DNA from: Desulfuromonadaceae bacterium
GTDB lineage: Bacteria; Desulfobacterota; Desulfuromonadia; Geobacterales; Pseudopelobacteraceae
Length of the DNA stretch: 64,000 bases
Reading direction: 5' to 3'
Assembly (NCBI GenBank): GCA_028683855.1
Contig: JAQUHA010000001.1
Span: 62,001-126,000 of the forward strand
In this document: positions 1 to 7,684 of the stretch, piece by piece
How positions within the stretch are numbered: position 1 is the stretch's first letter
Layout of the letters: the number at the start of each line of letters is the position of its first letter
The notes under the pieces: generated by a model
The model's input: the letters and a program-made list of their open reading frames with translations, nothing else
Database searches by the model: none
What the model was told of the DNA's origin: nothing
Made by a program: the position numbers and the translations under genes

Positions 1-1
1 G

Positions 2-421
2 CCGATGGTAGAGTTAACGTCCTCTAGGCGACCAGTTGTAACGGTTGATAAAGTCAAAAACAAGACCATGCAGCACATTGATACTGAATCCGTAACTGAT
101 TCAATCAGAGCGAAACTGATCCGTTCCGGAAAATTTCGTTTCATAGACCGAACTACAGATGCACAGACTGTTGAAGAGCTCAAAATTCAGCAGGACAGTG
201 GGCTTGTCGATAAGAAGAGTGCCGTAAAATTCGGGCAGCAGATAGGAGCGGAGTTTCTGCTGACCTCCAATTTTTCGGAGATAAGGCAGAGGGCAGGCGA
301 TACTACAGATGTTTACTACAAGTTCACAATGTCACTAAAAAATCTGAAAACAGGTATTCTGGAGTGGTCAGACGAAAAAGAGATCCGGAAGGTTTTTAAA
401 CGCGGTACTTTTGGAGGGTAA
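2..421 (+). CDS. LpoB-like penicillin-binding protein activator, 5' partial
   Basis: C-terminal 139 residues or so of an LpoB-family protein. In the known family, an outer-membrane lipoprotein reaches through the periplasm to stimulate a bifunctional peptidoglycan synthase. The visible segment has the family pattern of an alpha/beta fold: a KSGKFRF-like strand, a long DKKSAVKFGQQIGAEFLLT helix-strand unit, and a terminal LKNLKTGILEWSDEKEIRK segment. The reading frame is open to the left edge, so the lipoprotein signal and true start lie outside the window; an ATG at 5 is internal. It is followed 2 nt later by another lipoprotein gene and is probably co-transcribed with it. The family call comes from residue patterns only. 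Confidence 0.7.
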   Translation, partial: PMVELTSSRRPVVTVDKVKNKTMQHIDTESVTDSIRAKLIRSGKFRFIDRTTDAQTVEELKIQQDSGLVDKKSAVKFGQQIGAEFLLTSNFSEIRQRAGDTTDVYYKFTMSLKNLKTGILEWSDEKEIRKVFKRGTFGG

Positions 422-423
422 AA

Positions 424-918
424 ATGAAGAAACTTATACTGTTACTACCCGCAATTCTGATGCTCTTTGCCTGCTCCGCTGTAAAGCCTGATTTCGCTTT
501 TATGGAAAAAACTGCGGTGGATCAGAACACAGGGCTTACCTGGGCACGCAATGCTAATATGCCGGGGAGACCGCTTATGTGGAGAGGCGAAGATAATGTT
601 TATGAGTATATGAAAAGATTGAATGAAACGAATTATGCCGGTTATGCCGACTGGAGGGTTCCATCTAAGGAAGAGATTGGCGAACTGATAGAATATGCCA
701 AATCGATGGGTTATGATAAAACTAAAATGGATACATGGCCATACCAGAAACTCCGTCAACTCGGCTTTATCGATGTCAGAGATTACGATTACTGGACTTC
801 CACCCGCCAATCTTCAACTGAAATGTGGACAGCAGACCTCACAACCGGAAGGGTCGCTCCAAAACCTGAAAGCAAGCCTTACTGCCTCTGGCCGGTTAGA
901 GGAAGCAGCGGACGTTGA
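424..918 (+). CDS. DUF1566 (Lcl C-terminal domain) lipoprotein
   Basis: A 164-residue exported lipoprotein. Residues 1-17 form a lipoprotein signal peptide ending in the lipobox LFAC, with Cys17 as the lipidated residue. The rest is a DUF1566/Lcl_C domain, seen in DQNTGLTWARNANMPG, the YADWRVPSKEEIGELI block, the YWTSTRQSSTEMW block and the closing CLWPVRG. The family is a lectin-like fold common in Deltaproteobacteria and its function is generally unknown. The start lies 2 nt after the LpoB-like gene, which supports one transcript, and a strong hairpin terminator follows at 975. Membrane attachment is inferred from the lipobox; the ligand is unknown. Confidence 0.85.
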   Translation: MKKLILLLPAILMLFACSAVKPDFAFMEKTAVDQNTGLTWARNANMPGRPLMWRGEDNVYEYMKRLNETNYAGYADWRVPSKEEIGELIEYAKSMGYDKTKMDTWPYQKLRQLGFIDVRDYDYWTSTRQSSTEMWTADLTTGRVAPKPESKPYCLWPVRGSSGR

Positions 919-974
919 TTTAATCAGGTTTTAACCGAACAGTCATTAAATTTAAGCAAAATAGCTCATAAAAC

Positions 975-1002
975 AAGCCCCGTGGAATTTTCCAGGGGGC
1001 TT
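975..1002. terminator. bidirectional rho-independent terminator
   Basis: A hairpin with arms AAGCCCCgTGGAA and TTCCAgGGGGCTT around a very short loop, followed by a T-rich stretch on the plus strand. It lies between two convergent genes (lipoprotein ending at 918, exported peptide ending at 1035) and can end both transcripts. Confidence 0.75.
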
Positions 1003-1034
1003 AATTTTATCCGCGGTACTCTATGTCGCTTTTT

Positions 1035-1169
1035 TTACTTCACGCAGGTGCCTGATTTAATCTGTGTACGTGTACCGGACTTGCTCTGTGTTTTTGTGGC
1101 TGCAAATGCTGACATACCGATTGACATTGCAAGGATGGCTGCTGTTGCTACGATAACGATCTTTTTCAT
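1035..1169 (-). CDS. 44-residue exported repeat peptide, unknown function
   Basis: A small secreted protein. The ATG at 1169 is preceded by AAGGAG at good spacing, which decides this start over a longer upstream reading frame. Residues 1-23 are a clear Sec signal peptide (MKKIVIVATAAILAMSIGMS, then AFA before Ala), leaving a mature peptide of about 21 residues. That peptide is a short tandem: TQSKSGTRTQIKSGTCVK contains the unit TQ-x-KSGT twice and ends with one cysteine. I do not recognise a family. It stands alone between a terminator and a hybrid kinase gene. The single Cys and basic repeat could suit a cell-surface or metal-binding role, but that is speculation. Confidence 0.65.
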   Translation of the reverse strand: MKKIVIVATAAILAMSIGMSAFAATKTQSKSGTRTQIKSGTCVK

Positions 1170-1355
1170 GGTGTTACTCCTTCTTATAGAGAAATAGTCC
1201 TTCTGATCTTTATAAGAGCAGTCGCCATGCCAACTTTTTAAGCAGCTAATATTGTTGCAAATTTTTCTACACCATCCAGTTTTCACCTATTATTTACTGC
1301 AAAATATGCATCTGCTCCCGAACAGCCTGCACCTGCGGGGCTGACAGCTAAATAT

Positions 1356-4085
1356 TTAAGAGCAGACCTCATCCGTGACTTTTTTCAGAACATCCCGCAA
1401 CTGCTCGTAGTTATAAGGTTTACTGATTAAGCCATCAGTCTTATCAATATTTATTCGTGAAGCAACTTCAGCGTCACCAAAACCGCTTGAAAGGATAATC
1501 GGCAGATCTGGACGAATCTTTTTCAGTTCACGGAACATTTCGTACCCATCCATGACCGGCATACCCAGATCCGTTAAGACAACACCTATTTCTTCAGCGT
1601 TAAGCTGAAAGATATCAACCCCTTCCCTTCCATTTGAAGCTTCTATAACATTATATCCAAGTTTATCGAGCATCATTCTGGCTACATTACGAACCTGTTG
1701 TTCATCCTCAACCAAAAGTACAGTCGCACCGACCCTGCATGACTTTGAAGCCGGCAAAAGAGTGGCATCTCTGTCGGGGTGACTCCTTATAACCGGAAAA
1801 CATACTTTAAAACAGCTCCCCATGCCTGGTTCGCTGAAAAGCTGCAACACCCCTTTATGCGCCTGAATAATACCAAGCACTACTGACATACCGAGACCAC
1901 GCCCGTAAAATTTTGTCGTATAAAACGGCTCGAATATTCGCTTTTTTGTCTCTTCGTCCATGCCTGAGCCGTTATCTGCGACCTCCAGACATACATATTC
2001 GACTGATGGATCAGCCTTACCTTGAGAGTAGTTGAACAGTTGCCCTTCACTAAAAGTTGTCGTGCCTATCGATATTTTTACTTCACCCTGTATCTCGCCT
2101 ATCGCTTCTGATGCATTAGTAATCAGATTCATTATAACCTGGCTAAGCTGTCCGGCATCCCCCTCGATCAGAGGAATCTCAGCTGTCCCCTCCAACTTTA
2201 TATCCACATTCTGCGGAAGTGTTGTTTTAAGCATTTTTGTCATATCAAGAGCGAGCAACCACAGATTGACGTTGACCTTCTGAAACGGTGCTTTTCCGGC
2301 GTATGCAAGCATCTGGCGACAGAGTTGAGCGGCACGCTCTACCGCTTTCTCTATTTCTGAGGCACAGAGTTCCGCACGCTCTGGATCATCCATAATTAAA
2401 AAGGAGTACCCCTTGATAATCTGAAGGATATTGTTGAAATCATGTGCAATTCCACCGGCAAGAACCCCGAGACTTTCCAGCTTCTGCGTTTGCTGAAGCT
2501 GCTCTTCGAGCAGATATTTTTCCTCTTCAGCTTTTTTTCGATCTGTTATATCTGTGGCATACTCCAACCTCACCAGCCGGTTGTCGTGCCATCGTATCGC
2601 TTTATCCCTGCATTGATACCACCTGCCTGTTACGGTATTCTGAAATTCCCATACCGTAACCTCAGCAGGCTCGCCGTTATCAAGAATCAGTCTATCGTTA
2701 GTGCAGAAACTGCACGGTTCACTCTGACCATATTGAATTGTCTGCCAGCAGATAGAACCCTCAATATCGCCGAACAGCTCTGTACCGCATTTATTTATAA
2801 AGAGAACCTCGTGTGTAACGATGTCAACAACGTAGACCAGAGAATCAAGGCTATCCATGATACTTTTGAAGCGACCGTAGAATTGTGTTTTCTCCCCTTC
2901 CACCCTCTTTTTTGCGGTTATGTCACGTACTATTTTAGAAACACCAATGATCTCTTGCCTGTCATCCCTGATTCCTGAAATAGTAATTGAAACATCTATC
3001 CTCCTGCCATCCTTTGTCTGTCTAATCGCCTCAAAATGCTTTACATTCCCACCCGATATACACTGTGCCATCATTAACTGTTCATCTGATTCCAATGAAT
3101 CAGGTATTAGTATCCGAGACGACTTACCGATCATCTCTTCTCCAGTATAACCAAATATCTCTTCTGCCCCTCTATTCCAGGTAACAACATTACCATCCAG
3201 ATCTATTGAAATTATACCGTCATCCGTCGATTGAATTATGAGTGCCAGCCGTTCCTGAGACTCATGCAGAAGATCCTGGGTACTCTGATAATTTCTTAAA
3301 CCAACTATCATCTGCCGCATAGCCTGCATTAACTGACCGGTTTCATCAGAACTTCTTACCTCTATAGTTCCTGATAAATCGCCATGCGCGAGCCTTTTAC
3401 TGGTTTCAATAGCCTCAAATAGCGGTTGACATATCTTTCGAGCAACAATAAGTGACATTATCATTATAAGGATAGAGCTGATCAGCAGAGTTGTCATTAT
3501 TCCATAACGAATAAGGTTAATTTCTTTATAAATATCGTCTATGTATGTACCTGTGCCGACAATCCATCCCCACGGTTCATATATCTTGAAATAGGATATT
3601 TTTGGAGAGGGTGCAGATTGACCCGGCTTTGGCCACATATAACTTACCGTTCCCTCCCCCCTCTCTCTCGAGATTTTAGCCATCTCTGCAAAGAGCGCTT
3701 TTCCCGTAGGATCCTTTATTTCTGCACCGCTCTTACCCTCAAGCTCCGGCATAAAGGGGTGCATCTCTACAACAATATTCTTATTGAAAATAAAAAAGTA
3801 CTCGTTATTTTCATACCTTAGCCCGCGAATCCTGTTTTTAACTCTTCTCTGAGCCTCTTCAAGAGTAAATTCACCTTTTTCTGCGCGTTCATTGTATTCG
3901 GAAACCAACTGCAAAACTATGCTGTTTATATTTCTAAGCTCTTGATTTTTATCCTCAATTTCCATATTTTCAATATACGGGAGCAGACTTATGATGCTGA
4001 CAACATAAAGAAGTATGATACTTACAACCGAGATACTTATTATCTTGTTGAAGATTTTCCAGTTCCTGAAAGGCTTTAGCTTCAT
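1356..4085 (-). CDS. Cache/PAS hybrid sensor histidine kinase-response regulator
   Basis: A 909-residue membrane sensor. Order: membrane helix 1 (about 13-37), periplasmic single Cache_2 domain (about 45-185, with YFFIFNKNIVVEMHPF and GWIVGTGTYIDDI), membrane helix 2 (about 193-215), HAMP (about 216-268), PAS1 (about 280-395), PAS2 (about 405-518), HisKA with phospho-acceptor His548 in GGIAHDFNN, HATPase (about 645-765, N-box NLITNASEA, DNGSGMD) and a C-terminal receiver with Asp839 in LTDLGMP. PAS2 carries a CSFC motif (Cys458, Cys461) of the kind found in many anaerobe PAS domains. Cache_2 domains usually bind small organic acids; the actual signal is unknown. No output-domain regulator is adjacent. 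The gene is monocistronic, with a structured leader upstream. Confidence 0.93.
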   Translation of the reverse strand: MKLKPFRNWKIFNKIISISVVSIILLYVVSIISLLPYIENMEIEDKNQELRNINSIVLQLVSEYNERAEKGEFTLEEAQRRVKNRIRGLRYENNEYFFIFNKNIVVEMHPFMPELEGKSGAEIKDPTGKALFAEMAKISRERGEGTVSYMWPKPGQSAPSPKISYFKIYEPWGWIVGTGTYIDDIYKEINLIRYGIMTTLLISSILIMIMSLIVARKICQPLFEAIETSKRLAHGDLSGTIEVRSSDETGQLMQAMRQMIVGLRNYQSTQDLLHESQERLALIIQSTDDGIISIDLDGNVVTWNRGAEEIFGYTGEEMIGKSSRILIPDSLESDEQLMMAQCISGGNVKHFEAIRQTKDGRRIDVSITISGIRDDRQEIIGVSKIVRDITAKKRVEGEKTQFYGRFKSIMDSLDSLVYVVDIVTHEVLFINKCGTELFGDIEGSICWQTIQYGQSEPCSFCTNDRLILDNGEPAEVTVWEFQNTVTGRWYQCRDKAIRWHDNRLVRLEYATDITDRKKAEEEKYLLEEQLQQTQKLESLGVLAGGIAHDFNNILQIIKGYSFLIMDDPERAELCASEIEKAVERAAQLCRQMLAYAGKAPFQKVNVNLWLLALDMTKMLKTTLPQNVDIKLEGTAEIPLIEGDAGQLSQVIMNLITNASEAIGEIQGEVKISIGTTTFSEGQLFNYSQGKADPSVEYVCLEVADNGSGMDEETKKRIFEPFYTTKFYGRGLGMSVVLGIIQAHKGVLQLFSEPGMGSCFKVCFPVIRSHPDRDATLLPASKSCRVGATVLLVEDEQQVRNVARMMLDKLGYNVIEASNGREGVDIFQLNAEEIGVVLTDLGMPVMDGYEMFRELKKIRPDLPIILSSGFGDAEVASRINIDKTDGLISKPYNYEQLRDVLKKVTDEVCS

Positions 4086-4411
4086 ATTGAAACGTCCCTC
4101 TTATTATAAAACTGATGCTTTATATATATTGCTGAACACAGCATTGGATATGCATCCTCCACAGTCAGAGAGCACCCGCCTCCCTCTCTATCATTTGCAT
4201 ATCCCGCCAACCACAGTACATCCAAATATCTATATTCATGGAATATTTTGGAACTATTTTTGTGTATACACAATATATCTAAAACTCTAATTGTCAATAA
4301 CCTTTATCTTCTTGTTGTAATATTCTGCTAAATCGGTTTAATACTCATTTCTGATATCGACTGCCTTAAAAACTCAAAAAGAAGTAGGATATAAAATTTA
4401 GTCGGAGGTAT
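4086..4411. other. intergenic region between divergent kinase and hemerythrin genes
   Basis: These 326 bases hold no convincing gene; a 71-codon frame on the minus strand has no family resemblance. The kinase-proximal half contains a nested inverted repeat (see 4146-4204). The hemerythrin-proximal half is AT-rich and should contain its promoter, but no hexamer pair stands out enough to call. Confidence 0.6.
4146..4204 (-). promoter_or_regulatory. nested inverted repeat in the leader of the hybrid kinase
   Basis: On the minus strand, arms GGATATGCA and TGCATATCC (9 bp, perfect) enclose a second stem AGAGAG/CTCTCT with a G-rich loop (GGAGGCGGGTG). The element ends about 60 nt before the kinase ATG at 4085, so it would lie in the 5' leader or overlap the promoter. 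The form fits a structured RNA leader or an operator. It does not match the GEMM, TPP or cobalamin riboswitch cores that I know. Confidence 0.4.
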
Positions 4412-4417
4412 TTGATC

Positions 4418-4819
4418 ATGGAATGGCAAGAGACATATTCAATTGGAATAGACAAATTTGACGACCATCATCGTCACCTTTTTGATTTACTAAACAAGGC
4501 ACATGACTCATGCCTTAAAGGGTGCCAGACAGACATTTTCGGGGAGATAATAAACGAGCTGGCAGAATATGTTCACTACCATTTCACAGCAGAAGAACAG
4601 TTTATGGAGGAGAATTCATACCCTCACCTCGCCACCCACCGTGAAGAACATTTGAAATTTTCGCAGAAAATAGCCGAGTCGCATAAAATGCTCTCTTCCT
4701 GCAACGGAGTAGGTTCAATTGAAATGATTGAGCTTACCAGTTTTCTTATGGAATGGCTTTTTCATCATATTTTAGATGTTGATATGCGTTACGCAAAAAT
4801 CATACAAGGTGAAAAATAA
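4418..4819 (+). CDS. bacteriohemerythrin
   Basis: A 133-residue single-domain hemerythrin, a soluble four-helix bundle that binds O2 at a non-heme di-iron site. Family ligands are visible in order: His in DDHHRH, the HxxxE pair in YHYHFTAEEQFME, HLATHREEH, and the C-terminal HHILDVDMRY block supplying His and Asp. The ATG at 4418 is chosen because GGAGG sits 9 nt upstream and the family starts with MEWxxxYSIGI; a TTG 6 nt earlier is too close to that site. In microaerophiles and metal reducers such proteins are thought to buffer or deliver oxygen. A rubredoxin-like gene follows 49 nt later. Confidence 0.93.
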   Translation: MEWQETYSIGIDKFDDHHRHLFDLLNKAHDSCLKGCQTDIFGEIINELAEYVHYHFTAEEQFMEENSYPHLATHREEHLKFSQKIAESHKMLSSCNGVGSIEMIELTSFLMEWLFHHILDVDMRYAKIIQGEK

Positions 4820-4868
4820 CGCTTCAGCAACCTGCAGGCTTATATTTTGATTAAAAGGGGGTGATATC

Positions 4869-4973
4869 ATGGCAACCTGGAAATGCGAATGCGGATTTAC
4901 AAAAGAGGGGAGATGCAAACCTCAGAAATGCGAAAAATGCGGTGAAAAAGGGAAGTTTGCTAAAACTGAATAG
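4869..4973 (+). CDS. RCKP-type rubredoxin-like small protein
   Basis: A 34-residue cysteine-rich protein. The start at 4869 has GGGGGTG just upstream. It contains two metal-binding half-sites, WKCECG and CEKCGEKG, separated by the name-giving RCKPQKC segment, matching the known RCKP rubredoxin-like family of Deltaproteobacteria. Four of its five cysteines (C-x-C and C-x-x-C) should bind a single iron or zinc. It lies directly downstream of bacteriohemerythrin and before a terminator, so the two probably form one unit. A role in electron transfer to the di-iron protein is an inference from this pairing. Confidence 0.8.
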   Translation: MATWKCECGFTKEGRCKPQKCEKCGEKGKFAKTE

Positions 4974-4980
4974 TTCCTTT

Positions 4981-5008
4981 AAAGCCATTCTTTTATAGAG
5001 TGGCTTTT
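4981..5008 (+). terminator. rho-independent terminator after hemerythrin/rubredoxin-like pair
   Basis: Stem AAAGCCATTC / GAGTGGCTTT (10 bp with one G-U pair), loop TTTTATA, ending in a short T-run. It starts 7 nt after the rubredoxin-like stop codon. Confidence 0.75.
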
Positions 5009-5069
5009 GCTTTGAATATTGAGACAGTCAACACATCATTAACTTGAGACACAGACTCTACTGATACCC

Positions 5070-5099
5070 TTGACACCTCTCTTCCAAAGCTGTTATGTT
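5070..5099 (+). promoter_or_regulatory. sigma-70-type promoter of the DEAD-box helicase
   Basis: TTGACA at 5070-5075, 18-nt spacer, TATGTT at 5094-5099. It lies upstream of the leader hairpin at 5144 and the helicase ATG at 5205, predicting a leader of about 100 nt. Confidence 0.5.
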
Positions 5100-5143
5100 C
5101 GGAAAATTAAAACTGTTGTACCGGATAGCAGACACGTCATCAT

Positions 5144-5170
5144 AAGCCCCGGAAATTTCCGGGGCTTTTT
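5144..5170 (+). terminator. terminator hairpin within the helicase leader (possible attenuator)
   Basis: Perfect stem AAGCCCCGGAAA / TTTCCGGGGCTT followed by T-rich TTTTTCG: a strong intrinsic terminator. It lies between a good promoter (5070-5099) and the helicase start 35 nt further on, with no open gene in between. It could attenuate helicase transcription or end a short leader RNA of about 65 nt. Confidence 0.7.
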
Positions 5171-5204
5171 TCGTAGAGCCGGAACATCCAAAAAAGGGAG
5201 TACC

Positions 5205-6545
5205 ATGGAGTTTCAAGAATTTAATTTTCACCCCGTAATTGCAGCAGGCATCAAAGAGGCAGGATACACAACACCGACACCTATTCAGCAGCAGTCAATA
5301 CCGACCGTCATGCAGGGGAGGGATGTAATGGGGCTCGCCCAGACCGGCACCGGCAAAACAGCGGCTTTTGTGCTGCCGATTCTAAACCGCCTTATCGACA
5401 GCCCGGGCGGTCATGTTCGCGCCCTTGTGGTAGCGCCAACCCGCGAACTGGCTGAGCAGATTCATGAATCTTTCGTCACACTTGGAAAGAGTACCCGACT
5501 TAAGAGCGTGACCGTTTACGGAGGGGTCAATATCAACCCGCAGATACAGACGCTAATAAACGGTGTTGATATCGTAGTCGCCTGTCCAGGAAGACTTCTG
5601 GATCATATTTCACAGGGGAGTATAAACCTCTCGCACCTTGAAGTACTGGTGCTGGACGAGGCTGACCAGATGTTTGACATGGGATTTTTACCGGATATAC
5701 GGAAAATTCTCGCGCAGATTCCGGCAAAAAGACAGACGCTCCTCTTTTCCGCAACAATGCCACCCAGCATCAACAAACTCGCAAGTGATATTCTTGACAA
5801 TCCTGTAACCGTTCAGATCGGCAACACCGCCCCCCCTGTTACAGTTTCTCATGCCCTTTATCCCGTGGAACAGCATCTGAAGACCCCCCTGCTACTGGAG
5901 CTTTTGAAACATACCGACACAGAATCAGTTTTGATATTTACCCGTACGAAGCACCGGGCAAAACGCCTTGGTGAACAGCTTGAGAAAGCGTGTTACAAAG
6001 CTGCTTCACTACAGGGAAATCTGTCACAGAATCGACGACAGGCTGCTCTGGACGGTTTTCGCGACGGGACATTCCAGATTCTAGTAGCAACCGACATAGC
6101 GGCAAGAGGGATTGACGTTTCGCAGATATCGCACGTTATCAACTACGATATTCCGGACACTCCCGAAGCCTACGTTCACCGGATCGGACGAACCGGACGC
6201 GCTGCAAAAGCTGGAGATGCCTTTACCATGGTTTGCGGCGATGATACCGCTATGGTTCGGACTATCGAAAAGAAACTTGGCGCCCAGTTGGAGAGACGTA
6301 CAGTAGAGGGGTTTGATTACACCGTTCCTGCACCGAAAAAAGATGCCGAATTTGCCCGTCCTCCACGGGAGCCGCGTCCACAGCGCAAACCTGCTGCTGC
6401 AAAAAAGAGCGCGGAATCATCGATAAATCCTTTCAAAATCGATCATGCCGCCAACAGACCGTCGGGGAAACCACATAATGGGAGACCTCTACCCGCCGGC
6501 GGATCTCCGAAAGCGGTTTTCAACAGTTCAAGGCGGGGGAAATAA
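5205..6545 (+). CDS. DEAD-box ATP-dependent RNA helicase (RhlE type)
   Basis: A 446-residue RNA helicase that unwinds RNA duplexes in ribosome assembly, mRNA decay or cold adaptation. Motifs in order: Q motif (FHPVIAAGI..TPTPIQQ), Walker A AQTGTGKT, Ib PTRELAEQ, DEAD, SAT in LLFSATMPP, TDIAARGIDV, and HRIGRTGRA. The last 80 residues form a basic low-complexity tail rich in Pro, Arg and Lys, typical of RhlE-like proteins. ATG at 5205 is preceded by AAAGGGAG. A frame open from 5070 runs through the leader terminator and is not a credible start. It is monocistronic. The leader hairpin suggests control by termination/antitermination. Confidence 0.93.
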   Translation: MEFQEFNFHPVIAAGIKEAGYTTPTPIQQQSIPTVMQGRDVMGLAQTGTGKTAAFVLPILNRLIDSPGGHVRALVVAPTRELAEQIHESFVTLGKSTRLKSVTVYGGVNINPQIQTLINGVDIVVACPGRLLDHISQGSINLSHLEVLVLDEADQMFDMGFLPDIRKILAQIPAKRQTLLFSATMPPSINKLASDILDNPVTVQIGNTAPPVTVSHALYPVEQHLKTPLLLELLKHTDTESVLIFTRTKHRAKRLGEQLEKACYKAASLQGNLSQNRRQAALDGFRDGTFQILVATDIAARGIDVSQISHVINYDIPDTPEAYVHRIGRTGRAAKAGDAFTMVCGDDTAMVRTIEKKLGAQLERRTVEGFDYTVPAPKKDAEFARPPREPRPQRKPAAAKKSAESSINPFKIDHAANRPSGKPHNGRPLPAGGSPKAVFNSSRRGK

Positions 6546-6686
6546 GTCAGAAAATTTATTCATGGAGTCTGATTAAAAGGCTTACTGGTCTAAAAAACTT
6601 TTTTGATATAGAATGGGTACCATGGTGAGGTGGAATCCATTACCATTGATGAATCCAGAAACCTGTACAGGTAATTGAGACAAGTT

Positions 6687-7682
6687 ATGAATGCCACTAT
6701 TTTTGCTTTCATTTTATATTCAATTATTTTTTTCTTCGGGACTGACTCTTTTGCTGAAGAAAGTACCAAACAACCTACTGACGAAGCGGCAACAACTACA
6801 GCTAAGCTCAACAACTCCTCAGCTGAAGATACCACATCTAAATCGGCTGAATGGGAGAAAGGATGGGAGCTTGATCCATACTACAGTAATATATCACTTA
6901 CAATCCCCCTTACTGACGACCCTGTACCGGAAGTCTCGGGAAAAAACGAATTTGCAATCTACAACCAACTGTTTCAGAACTCACTTTTCCCACGTTTCGT
7001 ACTTTTGGAAGCAGCCGTCTTCCCAATGCCGCTCCTTGGCGTAGGTACAAAAAAATATACCCCCGAATTTTACGATGCATTCAGCCTGGGAGACGATCTT
7101 AATCTGCTGGAAGCTGTTACAGCCGGATTTCAGGAACCTTACGCTTTCTCTCTCTTTTTCGGGAATCTGGTTGATTTTGTGAAAGAAGGGGAAGAGAAGA
7201 TATACGCCAACAAAGGGTATATGGGGTATATGTTCAGTTATTCTAATCAGCATATAAAACGCAATATTCTTATTCCAGACCATAATCTTGAATCAGAATG
7301 GAAACTTAAAGGTGACCGCATCTTTACTCATGACAAACTGAGCTGGAGCTTTCGCGTCGGCACAAAACTCCACGAAAACAGGGACATATCTGACACATTT
7401 TACATTGGGTTCAGACGTAGTAGCCTTGATTTTAATGCCGATGTTCTTAGTCTTTTCTACAACAGCTCAATGGACTTCCGCTGGGATTTCTCCATGAAAA
7501 GCGGTCGTCCACTCAGACAGGAGTACACAATTGGGAAAAAAATACCTATAGCAAAGTGGCACGTCGGCTTAAAGCTTGATGTCGGTTTTATATGGGAACA
7601 TCCGGATATCTATAATGGAACTCTGCGTGATGCCAGTGAAAGTAACCTCTCGGCGATCATCCGCCCTAATATAGAGTTCTGA
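6687..7682 (+). CDS. conserved exported protein, probable outer-membrane beta-barrel
   Basis: A 331-residue protein of no family I recognise. ATG at 6687 begins a signal peptide (FAFILYSIIFFFGTDSFA) with probable cleavage before EESTKQ; an upstream TTG is less likely. A Ser/Thr/Ala-rich linker (about 25-55) follows. The rest is rich in aromatic residues and alternating strand patterns such as WSFRVGTKL, FYIGFRRSSLDF, WDFSMKSG and WHVGLKLDVGF. The C-terminus is IIRPNIEF, and a terminal Phe is the usual BAM recognition signal of outer-membrane barrels. It stands alone between the helicase and the convergent hydrogenase operon. Barrel status is inference. Confidence 0.6.
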   Translation: MNATIFAFILYSIIFFFGTDSFAEESTKQPTDEAATTTAKLNNSSAEDTTSKSAEWEKGWELDPYYSNISLTIPLTDDPVPEVSGKNEFAIYNQLFQNSLFPRFVLLEAAVFPMPLLGVGTKKYTPEFYDAFSLGDDLNLLEAVTAGFQEPYAFSLFFGNLVDFVKEGEEKIYANKGYMGYMFSYSNQHIKRNILIPDHNLESEWKLKGDRIFTHDKLSWSFRVGTKLHENRDISDTFYIGFRRSSLDFNADVLSLFYNSSMDFRWDFSMKSGRPLRQEYTIGKKIPIAKWHVGLKLDVGFIWEHPDIYNGTLRDASESNLSAIIRPNIEF

Positions 7683-7684
7683 AT

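Noticed and set aside
982..1286. Overlapping frames on both strands around the exported peptide, and a longer version of that peptide
   Set aside because: Only the ATG at 1169 has a proper ribosome site and yields a signal peptide; the others are antisense or run-on frames.
4082..4297. 71-codon minus-strand frame upstream of the hybrid kinase
   Set aside because: No ribosome site or family pattern, and it covers the inverted-repeat leader.
5070..5204. Longer N-terminus for the RNA helicase
   Set aside because: The added 45 codons read through a terminator hairpin and have no helicase similarity; AAAGGGAG sits before the ATG at 5205.
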